This document shows positions 44,188 through 52,764 of a stretch of DNA of 64,000 nt, piece after piece (position 1 is the stretch's first letter; each line of letters begins with the position of its first letter). The stretch spans positions 161,004 to 225,003 of the forward strand of contig NZ_JACYMM010000008.1 of assembly GCF_020858115.1 (NCBI RefSeq), in the 5' to 3' direction. The notes beneath the pieces were generated by a model. The model saw nothing but the letters and a program-made list of their open reading frames with translations. It was not told the DNA's origin and ran no database searches. This DNA comes from Janthinobacterium sp. FW305-129 (GTDB lineage: Bacteria > Pseudomonadota > Gammaproteobacteria > Burkholderiales > Burkholderiaceae_D). Position numbers and translations under genes: made by a program.

Positions 44188-45081
44188 TTATTTAGGTCGT
44201 TGCAGCAGTTGCCTGATGGCGGCCACCGAGGTGTCCACCTGCAGCTTGATGCCGATCTGGCCCAGTTCAGCCGTGGCACGCGTGGCGTCGCCGCGCACGC
44301 CATCGGCCACACCGGGCTTCGGTCCGTGGGCCATGGCCTCGCTGCGCACGAGCGACGGGTCCGTCGCCAGCATCAGGGCCGCGTCCGCCAAGCCGGCATG
44401 CAGGCCGATCTCGGCGCCGCTATGGCCACGTTTCTGCAGTTCGACAATAAATTGCGATTGCGTAATGTCATAGTAATCGAGCAAGGCATACGCACGTGCA
44501 TCTTTCGCCGTGGAAGCTTTGCCCCAGGCCCGATTGAGCTTATTCGCCACATTCTGCTCGTTCTTCTGGTAACCGCCGTGATCACCAAGGAAGATGATGT
44601 CGCGAAAACCATGCTGACGCAGGCTGGCGGCCGCCCCTTCCAGCACGGCCTCGAAGGCGGCCGGCGGTATCGAAATTGTGCCAGCGAAGCGCATGTGGCC
44701 GGCCGGTGGCGAAATCGCGCCTTCCGGCACGTAGGAAACGACGGGCGCGACGATGGTATTGCCCAGCTTTTGCGCGATCTGCCGCGCCAGCAGCCCGGCG
44801 CGCACATTGTGCTTGCCCAGCGCGATGTACGGTCCGCTTTGCTCGACGCCGCCGATGGGCACCAGCACCGTCGTGGCGCCATGGTCGATACGGCTGCGCA
44901 ATTCCGTGCTGGTCAGTTCTTCCAGCATGACGCTGCTGCTGGCTGGCGTGGCCGCCATGACAGGCGCCGTAAGCAGCAGGCATGAAAACGTCAGGACGAA
45001 CAGGGAAACGAGGGGCTTGCGTGAAAGGCGGAGCGTGGATGGCGCACAGGGCGCCGGTCGCTGGGGGAACTGCAGAGTCAT
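44188..45081 (-). CDS. secreted creatininase-family amidohydrolase
   Basis: 297 residues from ATG at 45081 (GGAAAGA ahead). A signal-like segment (LVSLFVLTFSCLLLTAPVMAA) precedes the domain, which is unusual for the cytoplasmic creatininases. Metal-site features are VPIGGVEQSGPYIALGKHN with Glu and His, GDHGGYQKNEQNVAN and GAEIGLHAGLADAALML. The family hydrolyses creatinine or formamide-like amides in riboflavin and mycofactocin pathways. The exported form and its propeller neighbour suggest a periplasmic role, yet undefined. Confidence 0.8.
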   Translation of the reverse strand: MTLQFPQRPAPCAPSTLRLSRKPLVSLFVLTFSCLLLTAPVMAATPASSSVMLEELTSTELRSRIDHGATTVLVPIGGVEQSGPYIALGKHNVRAGLLARQIAQKLGNTIVAPVVSYVPEGAISPPAGHMRFAGTISIPPAAFEAVLEGAAASLRQHGFRDIIFLGDHGGYQKNEQNVANKLNRAWGKASTAKDARAYALLDYYDITQSQFIVELQKRGHSGAEIGLHAGLADAALMLATDPSLVRSEAMAHGPKPGVADGVRGDATRATAELGQIGIKLQVDTSVAAIRQLLQRPK

Positions 45082-45230
45082 AAGCCAACATCTTTCCGAG
45101 GTCAAAGGCGCCGTGCCCGGCCTTGCCAGGCAAGCTGGCTGCCACGCAGGAATTGTATTCCATCATGACGGGAAGGGCACGTTAATTTGACGCGGTGCTT
45201 TGCAAGGAATTGACCAAGAGAAACTATCTA

Positions 45231-45698
45231 TCAGGCAGTGGTCGCCTTCGCCCTGCCCGCCTCGCCATCATGGAGGGTTTCGTTGCGTTTCTCGGCATAG
45301 GCCTTGAGCGAGCGCATCGTTTTGGGTAGCCCTTGCCGGACTTGCCTGGCAACGCCTGGCCCGAACAGAAAGGCAAGCGCACCAGTGAACCACACGCGGT
45401 GAACGACTTCCGATCCGCCATTGACGGCGGCAACCGTGTGCTCGAAGTGGATGCGGAACAGGGGGATGTGGCCCTCGACGGTGAACGAGCGGCCGGCCGT
45501 GCGCTCCGTGACCAGCATCGCAATACCCATCCCTTTATTCGGGACTATCCTGCCCTGTGTTCCAACAGCGAATGGCCCATTGAGCCCGGCTTGCTTTGTA
45601 TCCGGATCCCACAGGTGCCATCGGTCGACTTCGCTCCAGATTTGATCGATGACCGTGGGCGTGACGGCAATGTGGATGCTTTCTTCGATTTGCGTCAA
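45231..45698 (-). CDS. SRPBCC-family protein
   Basis: 155 residues with a TTG start at 45698, supported by AGGGAG eight bases before it and no better alternative. The segment MTQIEESIHIAVTPTVIDQIWSEVDRWHLWDPD, AVGTQGRIVPNKG, SFTVEGHIPLFRIHFEHTVAA is the START-like helix-grip fold (polyketide cyclase/dehydrase group) that binds hydrophobic ligands. No specific role. Isolated, between the creatininase gene and the AT-richer patch. Confidence 0.75.
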   Translation of the reverse strand: MTQIEESIHIAVTPTVIDQIWSEVDRWHLWDPDTKQAGLNGPFAVGTQGRIVPNKGMGIAMLVTERTAGRSFTVEGHIPLFRIHFEHTVAAVNGGSEVVHRVWFTGALAFLFGPGVARQVRQGLPKTMRSLKAYAEKRNETLHDGEAGRAKATTA

Positions 45699-45912
45699 TG
45701 GGGACTCTCCCTATTCATAGCAATATAATTAAATTCTGGCTGTACTTGCCGCAGACAGAGCCGGGCCATAACGACAGCCCTGTTTGGAGCCAGGCTTGAG
45801 CGGTAAGCCAGTGAGCAGGCGCGCTTGACAAGGCACAACCAGGCAAGCATGTCACACCTGGGCACGATGCTATCCTAAAAACGCTGACCGTGAGCACCTT
45901 GGACGTTGAGAA

Positions 45913-46332
45913 ATGATGAACGCAACACACTGGAGGGTTGAAGAGCTAAAGCATCACACTGCGGATATCGTCTGGCTTGATGCCGAGGGTGCTCGCCGTG
46001 CCTATAATGTAGTGCGCCTTCATGATTCGAAGACGCATCACGGCCTGGACGTTAACACCGTTGGCTCCATCGAGCGGTTCGCATTCGGCAATGATGTGGC
46101 CAGCGCGACCAGATGCTTACGTGCCCGTATGCCGGGAAGTCAGCAGGTCGTAGTTGTGTTTGGAGAAGACGAATGCTTCGTATGCAGCAGTGTGTTCCTG
46201 GTCGAGAATTGGTCGGATATTTTTGTCCCTTCGCGTGACGACGCGATGATCCATTCGAACGACACGCCTCTTATCGTATTTTATTGCCATGAGAATGCAT
46301 TCGAGGTGGGGCAGCGAATTGTCTTTGATTAA
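45913..46332 (+). CDS. hypothetical protein at the edge of the AT-richer patch
   Basis: 139 residues, mostly beta: HWRVEELKHHTADIVWLDAEGARRAYNVVRLHDSKTHHG, then QQVVVVFGEDECFVCSSVFLVENWSDIFVPSRDDAMI, ending LIVFYCHENAFEVGQRIVFD. Four Cys residues, no signal peptide, no membrane segment. I do not recognise a family. Its GC content appears below that of the genes to the left, and the codon use is more even, so it may belong to an acquired segment. Confidence 0.6.
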   Translation: MMNATHWRVEELKHHTADIVWLDAEGARRAYNVVRLHDSKTHHGLDVNTVGSIERFAFGNDVASATRCLRARMPGSQQVVVVFGEDECFVCSSVFLVENWSDIFVPSRDDAMIHSNDTPLIVFYCHENAFEVGQRIVFD

Positions 46333-46446
46333 GAACCCGGTCCGACCAGGAGCCAACAACCAGGACGAGTCCGGTTCCGAATTGCACCGCTAAGATGAGC
46401 CTGCTATCATCGTTCGCATTCAACGCAACTACTATCGGAGTTCACA

Positions 46447-46614
46447 GTGACGGCATACATCCCCGCTTTGATCTGGCTGCTTTCGGCAGTGGCTTGCCAC
46501 CTGATTGCCAAACGACGCCTTCTGAAAAAAACTGCGGTCAGGGACATGATAGTCGCTCTGACAGGCCCGTTTGCCATCCCCTGGCTTCTCATTGCAAAGC
46601 CCGAAAAACCCTAG
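46447..46614 (+). CDS. 55-residue membrane protein
   Basis: GTG start with CGGAG seven bases ahead. The protein has a hydrophobic stretch (YIPALIWLLSAVACHLIA), a basic turn (KRRLLKKTAVRD) and a second hydrophobic stretch (MIVALTGPFAIPWLLIA), so it should be a two-helix inner-membrane hairpin. Similar tiny membrane proteins with a terminal GPFAIP-type motif occur in many bacteria but have no known function. Because it is short, coding is supported only by the ribosome site and the amino acid pattern. Confidence 0.5.
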   Translation: MTAYIPALIWLLSAVACHLIAKRRLLKKTAVRDMIVALTGPFAIPWLLIAKPEKP

Positions 46615-46762
46615 CCACGCGAGCACCCGCAGGTTTGGACTGAACATCGGCAGTGGGGCGAAAACTGCTGGCGACGGCAGCCGGCCAGGCGTAGACAGTC
46701 AGCAGTCGTTGGCCAATGTGCCCACCACATTTTTATACTAGCTCAAGAAAGATCACATCTCT

Positions 46763-47164
46763 ATGAAGCCACTTCGCCTGTTAATCTGCGCGACGTTGGT
46801 AATTGCATGGTTTGCAGCATCGACAGTCTTTGCTCAAACGCCAATTGCCGAACAACAGGATTCACGGGTCATAGAAACTCTGCGTCAGAACGGCGCGGAT
46901 GTTACCAAAGTACATGACATCGATTTCTTTCTTGTCTTTACACGAAAGGACGACGCGGTTGCCACTGCAGAGAAAATCAGTGCCTTGGGATACGAGATTG
47001 TAGGCGTTGGCCAGCCGCCCACCACGAAGCAATGGGAAATTCACGCCAAGCGCAAGATGGTGCCAGAGTTGCAAGCAATGCAGGCGACTACACGCGCGCT
47101 GCAATCCCTGGCGGAGGTGCGCAATGGGTATTACGATGGCTGGGGTGCAGTAGGAGTCAAATAG
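46763..47164 (+). CDS. exported RraB-like domain protein
   Basis: 133 residues. Residues 1-25 are a clear signal peptide ending VFAQ; the rest follows the RraB pattern: DSRVIETLRQNGADVTKVHDIDFFLVFTRKDDAVATAEKISALGYEIVGVGQ, then WEIHAKRKMVPELQAMQATTRALQSLAEVRNGYYDGWGA. RraB in E. coli is a cytoplasmic protein that binds and inhibits RNase E, so an exported version cannot do that and must act on something else, or the signal is a later addition. The assignment rests on reading the pattern by eye. Confidence 0.65.
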   Translation: MKPLRLLICATLVIAWFAASTVFAQTPIAEQQDSRVIETLRQNGADVTKVHDIDFFLVFTRKDDAVATAEKISALGYEIVGVGQPPTTKQWEIHAKRKMVPELQAMQATTRALQSLAEVRNGYYDGWGAVGVK

Positions 47165-47322
47165 CGGAATTTGCGGGACAGACGGCTTCATTGCGGCCAC
47201 CGGCCGCAACCGGCAAAATCGGTCCCTCAACGCAATATTTTTATGCAAAATTCATTTATACACTTGGCAACCGCATTGCGCTAACTGTAAAGGTTTGTCT
47301 CACAACTTTATTTGGAGTGGTT

Positions 47323-48279
47323 ATGTCTCTGGCAAACTCAGTAATGGGGTGTATCCCTATTTATGACCTAGTAGGAATTGGTGGCTATACTGTGCAGCAA
47401 GTTGAAATTGCCAGCATCAAAAGGGATGGGTACTTTTTTAGAGTTAATCATCCGGATTTTTATCTTTCCCTCGAGTACCAGGGAGGAGATTTCGTATTGA
47501 ATCGTAATGGTTATGAGGTTCGCTTTCCCGCAACGGAAGGCGAAATAGATGGCATTTTTCACAACATTAATGTTCTTTGGAGTACCAATTCGCTCACTTT
47601 GACAGCAAATGGTAAGAAAATTACGACTAACACCCCCTATACGGTTCCACCCGAGTCAATTATTCGGCAAGCAAAGCTTGAAAACTTAATCCCAAATTCC
47701 GAGTTCGACTCCTTGGAATCGTTTCGCAGTAAAGTGCACAATTGTTTTGCGACGCTTGGGGATAAAATTGAGGAATCTTTGTCAACCGACATGTACTGGG
47801 ATGTTTTAAAAGACGGAGGCAAGATAGTTGAAAGAAGACCCAAAGGCGAGACCGAAGTGCAAAGCAATTTGCATGCTCTTCTATATGATCAATTCTTTAG
47901 CCAATCGATCGAAGTTGTCCCCGAAGCTCGCAACGCAAGCGGAAGATTGGATTTTGCTCTTCTAGCCAATGTAAGAGGACTAGGGATTCAAAAGATAGCC
48001 ATTGAGTTTAAACATGCACATTCTGATGACCTTGAGCATGGGTTACTTCATCAATTGCCAAGCTACATGCAATCAATAAAAGCAAAGTATGGAATATATT
48101 GTGTTTTGTTTTTTAAGTGCGGCTGGTTTGATCTTCCAAAAAAATATGAAAACCGCTTTACATTGGAAGTAAATCTGGCAGATATTCGTAACGTCACGAA
48201 CTATCCTATTCAGCAAAACATCAAAGTTTATTCTATCCCTTTGGTGAGGCTTAAGGCAGCAAGTCTTAATGCAGGTTAG
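47323..48279 (+). CDS. PD-(D/E)xK nuclease-like protein, AT-rich orphan
   Basis: 318 residues from ATG at 47323 with TGGAG ahead. The first 110 residues are beta-rich and of unknown fold. The C-terminal half carries the nuclease-type arrangement: Glu178 in GETEVQSNLHALLYDQF, Asp210 in GRLDFALL, Glu228-x-Lys230 in IAIEFKHA and Gln244 in HQLPSYMQ, as in PD-(D/E)xK DNA-cleaving enzymes. It is strikingly AT-rich compared with nearly all other genes here and has no partner, methylase or transposase. It could be a solitary defence or DNA-repair nuclease gained by transfer. Activity is inferred only. Confidence 0.65.
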   Translation: MSLANSVMGCIPIYDLVGIGGYTVQQVEIASIKRDGYFFRVNHPDFYLSLEYQGGDFVLNRNGYEVRFPATEGEIDGIFHNINVLWSTNSLTLTANGKKITTNTPYTVPPESIIRQAKLENLIPNSEFDSLESFRSKVHNCFATLGDKIEESLSTDMYWDVLKDGGKIVERRPKGETEVQSNLHALLYDQFFSQSIEVVPEARNASGRLDFALLANVRGLGIQKIAIEFKHAHSDDLEHGLLHQLPSYMQSIKAKYGIYCVLFFKCGWFDLPKKYENRFTLEVNLADIRNVTNYPIQQNIKVYSIPLVRLKAASLNAG

Positions 48280-48380
48280 ATAATTTCCATTAATAAATTA
48301 TGCATTGTTATTCCGGAGTAAGGATGACTGGGTTATGGATCTGAAAATATTATACGATTAATTTAAGAGAATTCGCGAGT

Positions 48381-48404
48381 GTCCGCTTTGGGGCGTAAGC
48401 GGAC
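48381..48404. repeat. 8-bp perfect palindrome with GTCCGCTT arms
   Basis: GTCCGCTT and AAGCGGAC flank an eight-base loop. Sequences of this shape (GTCCGCTTT...AAGCGGAC) are, from memory, common dispersed palindromes in several proteobacterial genomes and often produce spurious short reading frames. It marks the point where base composition changes. Confidence 0.5.
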
Positions 48405-48551
48405 TCACGCGCCCGAAAATGAGACAGGCACCCAGACTGGCGAAGGGCCGGGCGCCCCCTCCTTCCGCCCTGCCCGCCCGGGCAACTTGACGACCCTCGC
48501 CACAGGCGCAGCACGTCGGCGCTCGCGCACCGGACGGTTGCGCCGCACAAG

Positions 48552-48572
48552 AAAAACCCCGGCGTACCGGGG
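48552..48572 (-). terminator. rho-independent terminator of the chemoreceptor gene
   Basis: On the minus strand CCCCGG, a four-base loop, CCGGGG and TTTTT follow the chemoreceptor stop after 12 bases. Perfect 6-bp stem. Confidence 0.85.
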
Positions 48573-48584
48573 CAGTTACAACGG

Positions 48585-50225
48585 TTAAGCGCGGGCGCTG
48601 CGGCCCGGCAGCGCCAGGCGCCGGCTGGCCGTTGCCGGGGCCGGCAAGCCGCCCGCCACTTTCAACGGTTTTGCCTGGGCATCGCCGCGCAGGCGGAACA
48701 CGGCTACCACGTCGACCAGTTCGACGGCGCGGTCTTGCAGCGAGGATGCGGCTGCAGCCGCCTCTTCCACCAGAGCCGCGTTTTGCTGGGTGACCTGGTC
48801 CATTTGCGAAATGGCCTGGTTCACTTGCTCGATGCCGGCGCTTTGCTCGTGGCTGGCGTTGGCGATATCGCCCATGATGTCCGTCACGCGACGGATGCTG
48901 GCGACGATTTCTTCCATCGTCGCGCCCGCCTGGTCGACCAGCGCGCTGCCCGTGTTGACTTTATCCACGGAATCCTCGATCAAGCCCTTGATTTCCTTGG
49001 CGGCCGCCGCCGAGCGTTGCGCCAGGTTGCGCACTTCCGTGGCCACGACGGCGAAGCCGCGGCCCTGTTCGCCCGCGCGGGCCGCCTCGACGGCAGCGTT
49101 CAGCGCCAAAATGTTGGTTTGGAAGGCAATGCCGTCGATCACGCCGATAATGTCGGCGATCTTCTTCGCCGATTCGTTGATCGAACCCATTGTGCCCACC
49201 ACTTGCGCCACCACGGCGCCGCCCTTGCGGGCCACGTCCGAGGCGGACACGGCCAGCGAGTTCGCCTGGCGCGCATTGTCCGTATTCTGGCGCACGGCCG
49301 AGGTCAGCTCTTCCAGGCTGGACGCCGTTTCTTCCAGCGACGACGCCTGCTGCTCCGTGCGCACGGACAAGTCCGCGTTGCCGGCGGAAATCTGCGCGGC
49401 CGCCACGCTGACCGTATCGGCCGAGGCGCGCACGGTGGCGATCACGCCGACGATGCGCTCGAGGAATTTGTTGAAGGCAGTGGCCGTGCGGCCCACTTCA
49501 TCCATGCGCTCGACGGGCATGGCGGCAGACAGGTCCAGCGAGGCGCTGACCCTCTCCAGGGTGTGTTCGATATTGCCCAGGCCGCCGCTGATGGTGCGGT
49601 AGATATGCCAGGCCAGCGCGCCCGTCAGCAGCACGGCCACGCCCAGCACGGCCAGCATGGTGTTGAACGCCGTATCGTAGGCGGCCAGGCTTTCCGCTTT
49701 GACATCGTCGACCAGCTTGTTGTTGTAGGCGATATGGTCATCCATGCTTTTCTTGGCGGCCGCGGCCGTGATGGCCAGCGGCGTGCCGGCCAGCAAGGTG
49801 GCGCGCACGCCATCCATGTCGCCCGCGTAGGCGGCGGCGAAGAACGGCACGAGCGCGCGGCGGTAGGCTTCCATGGCGGCCTGGTCGGCGTCGAGCATCT
49901 TGCTGTCCGTCGCGTCGTACAGGCGCTCGGCGCGGTAGGTGGCGATGACCTTGTCAAAATTCGTGTTGGCATCGGCCACGGCCTTGTCCAGCGCCGTCTT
50001 GTCGGCCAGGTTCGAGAACACGGACAGGCGGTAGCCGGCCAGGCGCGAGTCCGCCAGGAAACCCTTGGCCGCATTCAAGCCCTGGATGCTGGGAATGATG
50101 CGGTTTTGCACGGTGTCAAAGCGCTCCTGGGCGCGCTGCAGCTGGATGGCGCCGCCAGCGCCCAGCAATAGCAAGGCCAGCAAGGCGATGGTGAGGGTCA
50201 GAATTAATTGCTTGGTGATATTCAT
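48585..50225 (-). CDS. methyl-accepting chemotaxis protein
   Basis: 546 residues. A membrane helix at about 8-30, a periplasmic four-helix-bundle sensor (30-190), a second helix at 190-212, a HAMP domain and a cytoplasmic signalling coiled coil. The hairpin tip is IGVIDGIAFQTNILALNAAVEAARAGEQGRGFAVVATEVRNLAQRSAAAAKEIK, the universal MCP signature. It signals through CheW and CheA to bias flagellar rotation. It lacks the C-terminal CheR-binding pentapeptide, ending ALPGRSARA. The ligand is unknown; Tsr-like bundles bind amino acids. Own terminator downstream. Confidence 0.94.
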   Translation of the reverse strand: MNITKQLILTLTIALLALLLLGAGGAIQLQRAQERFDTVQNRIIPSIQGLNAAKGFLADSRLAGYRLSVFSNLADKTALDKAVADANTNFDKVIATYRAERLYDATDSKMLDADQAAMEAYRRALVPFFAAAYAGDMDGVRATLLAGTPLAITAAAAKKSMDDHIAYNNKLVDDVKAESLAAYDTAFNTMLAVLGVAVLLTGALAWHIYRTISGGLGNIEHTLERVSASLDLSAAMPVERMDEVGRTATAFNKFLERIVGVIATVRASADTVSVAAAQISAGNADLSVRTEQQASSLEETASSLEELTSAVRQNTDNARQANSLAVSASDVARKGGAVVAQVVGTMGSINESAKKIADIIGVIDGIAFQTNILALNAAVEAARAGEQGRGFAVVATEVRNLAQRSAAAAKEIKGLIEDSVDKVNTGSALVDQAGATMEEIVASIRRVTDIMGDIANASHEQSAGIEQVNQAISQMDQVTQQNAALVEEAAAAASSLQDRAVELVDVVAVFRLRGDAQAKPLKVAGGLPAPATASRRLALPGRSARA

Positions 50226-50239
50226 GGTGTTTCACAGTC

Positions 50240-50265
50240 AAAAAAGCAGCCTGGCAGGGCCAGGC
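50240..50265 (-). terminator. rho-independent terminator of the patatin-like gene
   Basis: On the minus strand GCCTGGC, a three-base loop and GCCAGGC form a 7-bp stem, followed after three bases by six T. It lies 53 bp after the patatin stop, separating it from the chemoreceptor gene. Confidence 0.75.
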
Positions 50266-50318
50266 GGGATGAGTAGCTGCCGATCGGGTGGCCGGGACCG
50301 GTTGCAGGCGGGGTCAGC

Positions 50319-51434
50319 TTAGGCCGCCAGCGGGGCAGCGTCGGGCGTGCGGCGCAGCAAGTCGCCATGTTCGCGGCAAAACGCCAGGCCCGCCTTGTGG
50401 CCCACGTCGAACAGCAGCTGCATGTTCGAGCTGGACCAGTCCAGGGTGTCGGGCCAATGCTGCTCCGGGATGCCGCCCATCAAGTCGAGCTTGAGCAAGC
50501 GCCGCCTGGGCTGGCCCGTGCTTCTGTCCGTGTTGTGTTCAAGTTCGAACAGGCGCAATTCGCTCTTGGAAATTTTCACCAGCGGCGTGATGATGGAGCG
50601 CACCCAGGCGTCGTACAGGTTGCGCGGCTTGCGCAGCAAGCGCTCGTCACCGAGGATGTCGAGGATGACCAGGGTGTCGGCGTCAGCGTGTTCACCCTTG
50701 CCTTCGATAAACGGATCGAAATTGAGCGTATCGAGGGCCGCGCCTTCGATGTAGTCGTCGCCGGCAATGGTCGTGGGCGCATACAGGAAAGGGAACGACA
50801 GGGCCGCGCGCACGTGAATCGGTTCGATCTCGTGCTTGCCCCAGATTTGCATGCGGTGCTCGCTGAGGTTGTAGGCATTGATGTAGAAATCGGGACGCAT
50901 GCGCGCCACGCCCGAGAAATCCACGGCTTTTTCCAGGAAGGGCAAGTGCGCGCACAGGCCCAGGCTTTTCGCCGACAGGTCCGATGGCGACAGCGACGAC
51001 ACCATCAATTTCCCCCAGTCCGACCAGGCCGTGGGCACGCCCGCAAACGTTTGCTGGAAGGCCTGAAAAAAAGGATTGTTGGCCGGCGGCTGGAAAGCGT
51101 CGCGGAAAGTGCTCGCGTGCATGCCAGGCTTCTGGAATACCTTGTAGTTGATCGGAATCATCTTGTAGATGCTGTCGGCCACGCCCGTATCGGCCCAGCT
51201 TTGCAGCGCCTGGCGCGGCGTGGCTTCGTGCGGCGTCGTGTAAAGCAAACCCATCAGCACACCGGCGCCCGAGGCCGAGATGACGTCGAATTCGATGCCT
51301 TCGTCGAGAAACGCGGCCAGCGCGCCCGCGATCAAGGTGGAATTTGGTGCACCGCCACCAAGCAGCAGGCCCGTCTTGCGGGCCGCTGTCGCGGCTGGCG
51401 CCGGCTGTGGCGGCATCGTGCTTACTGTCTTCAT
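50319..51434 (-). CDS. patatin-like phospholipase family protein with altered catalytic motifs
   Basis: 371 residues from ATG at 51434 behind AGGGAG. The oxyanion loop is present (LLLGGGAPNSTLIAGAL), but the elbow that normally reads G-x-S-x-G is S53-A-S55-G-A (VISASGAGVLMG), and the dyad motif D-G-G/A near residue 220 reads EGA in DDYIEGAALDTLNFDPF. The remaining fold (PFLYAPTTIAGDDYIEG, LVILDIL) matches patatins. It may be a lipid hydrolase with a shifted active site, or a member that has lost activity; a subgroup with this pattern occurs in beta-proteobacteria as far as I recall. Confidence 0.75.
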   Translation of the reverse strand: MKTVSTMPPQPAPAATAARKTGLLLGGGAPNSTLIAGALAAFLDEGIEFDVISASGAGVLMGLLYTTPHEATPRQALQSWADTGVADSIYKMIPINYKVFQKPGMHASTFRDAFQPPANNPFFQAFQQTFAGVPTAWSDWGKLMVSSLSPSDLSAKSLGLCAHLPFLEKAVDFSGVARMRPDFYINAYNLSEHRMQIWGKHEIEPIHVRAALSFPFLYAPTTIAGDDYIEGAALDTLNFDPFIEGKGEHADADTLVILDILGDERLLRKPRNLYDAWVRSIITPLVKISKSELRLFELEHNTDRSTGQPRRRLLKLDLMGGIPEQHWPDTLDWSSSNMQLLFDVGHKAGLAFCREHGDLLRRTPDAAPLAA

Positions 51435-51745
51435 GCACACTCCCTGAACGGAACCGGGCTCACGCCCTAATTGTTGGTTACTACATGCTTATTGCGCCTC
51501 ATCTTGCACTTATCTCCACAACCATAAAGTTGATGCAATGTTGCGGAAACAGATATTAAATTAACATAAATAAATTCCTTATGGCAATTTAATTAACGCA
51601 TGATAGGTATTCAGAAAGGGTATAAGTTGACGGCACGCGGCGTAGCGTGGTGCATCGCAGCAAATAAATATGCGGCAGTGTTAGGAAAAATCTCTTTGGG
51701 GTAGGAATATTCCTCAACCGGCCTCCACGGCGGTTGCCAGGCCGT
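51435..51745. other. AT-rich intergenic region before the patatin-like gene
   Basis: About 310 bases, much richer in A and T than the flanks. It must contain the patatin promoter on the minus strand and the end of the LysR transcript. AATTAAATT-type stretches near 51555-51600 could be promoter or curved DNA. No gene or strong hairpin seen. Confidence 0.5.
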
Positions 51746-52657
51746 TCAGGGGACGGGAGGTGGGGCTGAAAAATGCAGGTGGGTACACAAATGGTCAACA
51801 AAGACGCGGATTTTCGGTGACAGATGGCGGCTCGATGGCCACAGCACCCAGAACTTGCTCGAGTACGCCAGATACTCACCCAGCACTGCTTGCAGTTCGC
51901 CACGCGCGATCGCGTCGCGCACGATAAAGTCAGGTAAATAGGCCAGGCCCACGCCCTGCGCGGCGGCGCCGATCAGGGCTTCGATATTGTTGCAGGTCAA
52001 GGCGGTCGGCAAGCGCAGTTCGCCGCCGTCGCCCTCGGCACGCTGCAGTGCCCATTCCTGCAACTTGCCCGTGGTGGGAAATTTATAGCGCACGCAGGCA
52101 TGGCCTTCCAGCGCGCGCGGCGTGGCCGGCACGCCATGGCGGGCAAAATACGCGGGAGAGCCGACGATGGCAAACGCAAACGGCCCCAGTTCGCGCGCCA
52201 TCAGCCGCGAATCCGTCAAGGTGCCGCTGCGCACGGCCACGTCGATGCCTTCGGCTACCACGTCGACCAGGCGGTCGTTGAAGTCGAGGTCGAGCTCGAT
52301 CTCCGGGTACTGCCGGGTAAAGTCCGCCAGCAGGGGCAGGATGATGCGGTAGCCAATCACGGGCAGGCTGACGCGCAACTTGCCGCGTGGCGCCTCGGCC
52401 AGGTGCGACAATTCCGCCTCCGCATCGCCGAGGTCGGCCAGGATGCGCTGGCAGCGCTCATAGAACAGCGCGCCCTCGTTGCTCAGGCTGATGCGCCGCG
52501 TGCTGCGGTTGAGCAGGCGCACGCCCAGCTTTTCTTCCAGCCGCGCCACGCTCTTGCCCACGGCCGAGGCCGACACGCCGAGCAGCCGCCCGGCCGCCAC
52601 ATAACTGGAAGTTTCCGCCGCGCGCACGAAGGCGGCGATGCCGTTCAGATTATCCAT
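51746..52657 (-). CDS. LysR-family transcription regulator
   Basis: 303 residues. The N-terminal helix-turn-helix is AAFVRAAETSSYVAAGRLLGVSASAVGKSVARLEEKLGVRLLNRSTR, followed by the effector domain (GKLRVSLPVIGYRIILPLLADF, IDVAVRSGTLTDSRLMARELG). It resembles the CrgA/AaeR-like group that controls divergent transporters. It is divergent from the MFS gene with about 107 bp between, so it probably regulates that exporter. The ligand is not known. Confidence 0.88.
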   Translation of the reverse strand: MDNLNGIAAFVRAAETSSYVAAGRLLGVSASAVGKSVARLEEKLGVRLLNRSTRRISLSNEGALFYERCQRILADLGDAEAELSHLAEAPRGKLRVSLPVIGYRIILPLLADFTRQYPEIELDLDFNDRLVDVVAEGIDVAVRSGTLTDSRLMARELGPFAFAIVGSPAYFARHGVPATPRALEGHACVRYKFPTTGKLQEWALQRAEGDGGELRLPTALTCNNIEALIGAAAQGVGLAYLPDFIVRDAIARGELQAVLGEYLAYSSKFWVLWPSSRHLSPKIRVFVDHLCTHLHFSAPPPVP

Positions 52658-52764
52658 ATCTTCTCAATTAAGGAATATTTGTCCGTTATGAGTGGATTTT
52701 CAGCCACTTTTTCATGGATTGCGTCCATATTATCATCGAATCCCCTCTTTCTGGAATCAATCCC

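Larger units (their letters stand above)
48280..48584. other. intergenic stretch between the nuclease-like gene and the chemoreceptor
   Basis: About 300 bases. The first 90 are AT-rich like the preceding gene; from about 48370 composition returns to GC-rich. It holds a palindrome at 48381 and the chemoreceptor terminator at 48552. I see no convincing gene. Confidence 0.6.

Noticed and set aside
42739-44985. 748-codon plus-strand frame over the beta-propeller and creatininase genes
   Set aside because: His/Arg/Val-rich shadow; both minus-strand genes have signal peptides and family motifs.
48379-48588. 69-codon plus-strand frame at the palindrome
   Set aside because: Matches the kind of spurious frame produced by this repeat type; no ribosome site and it covers a terminator.
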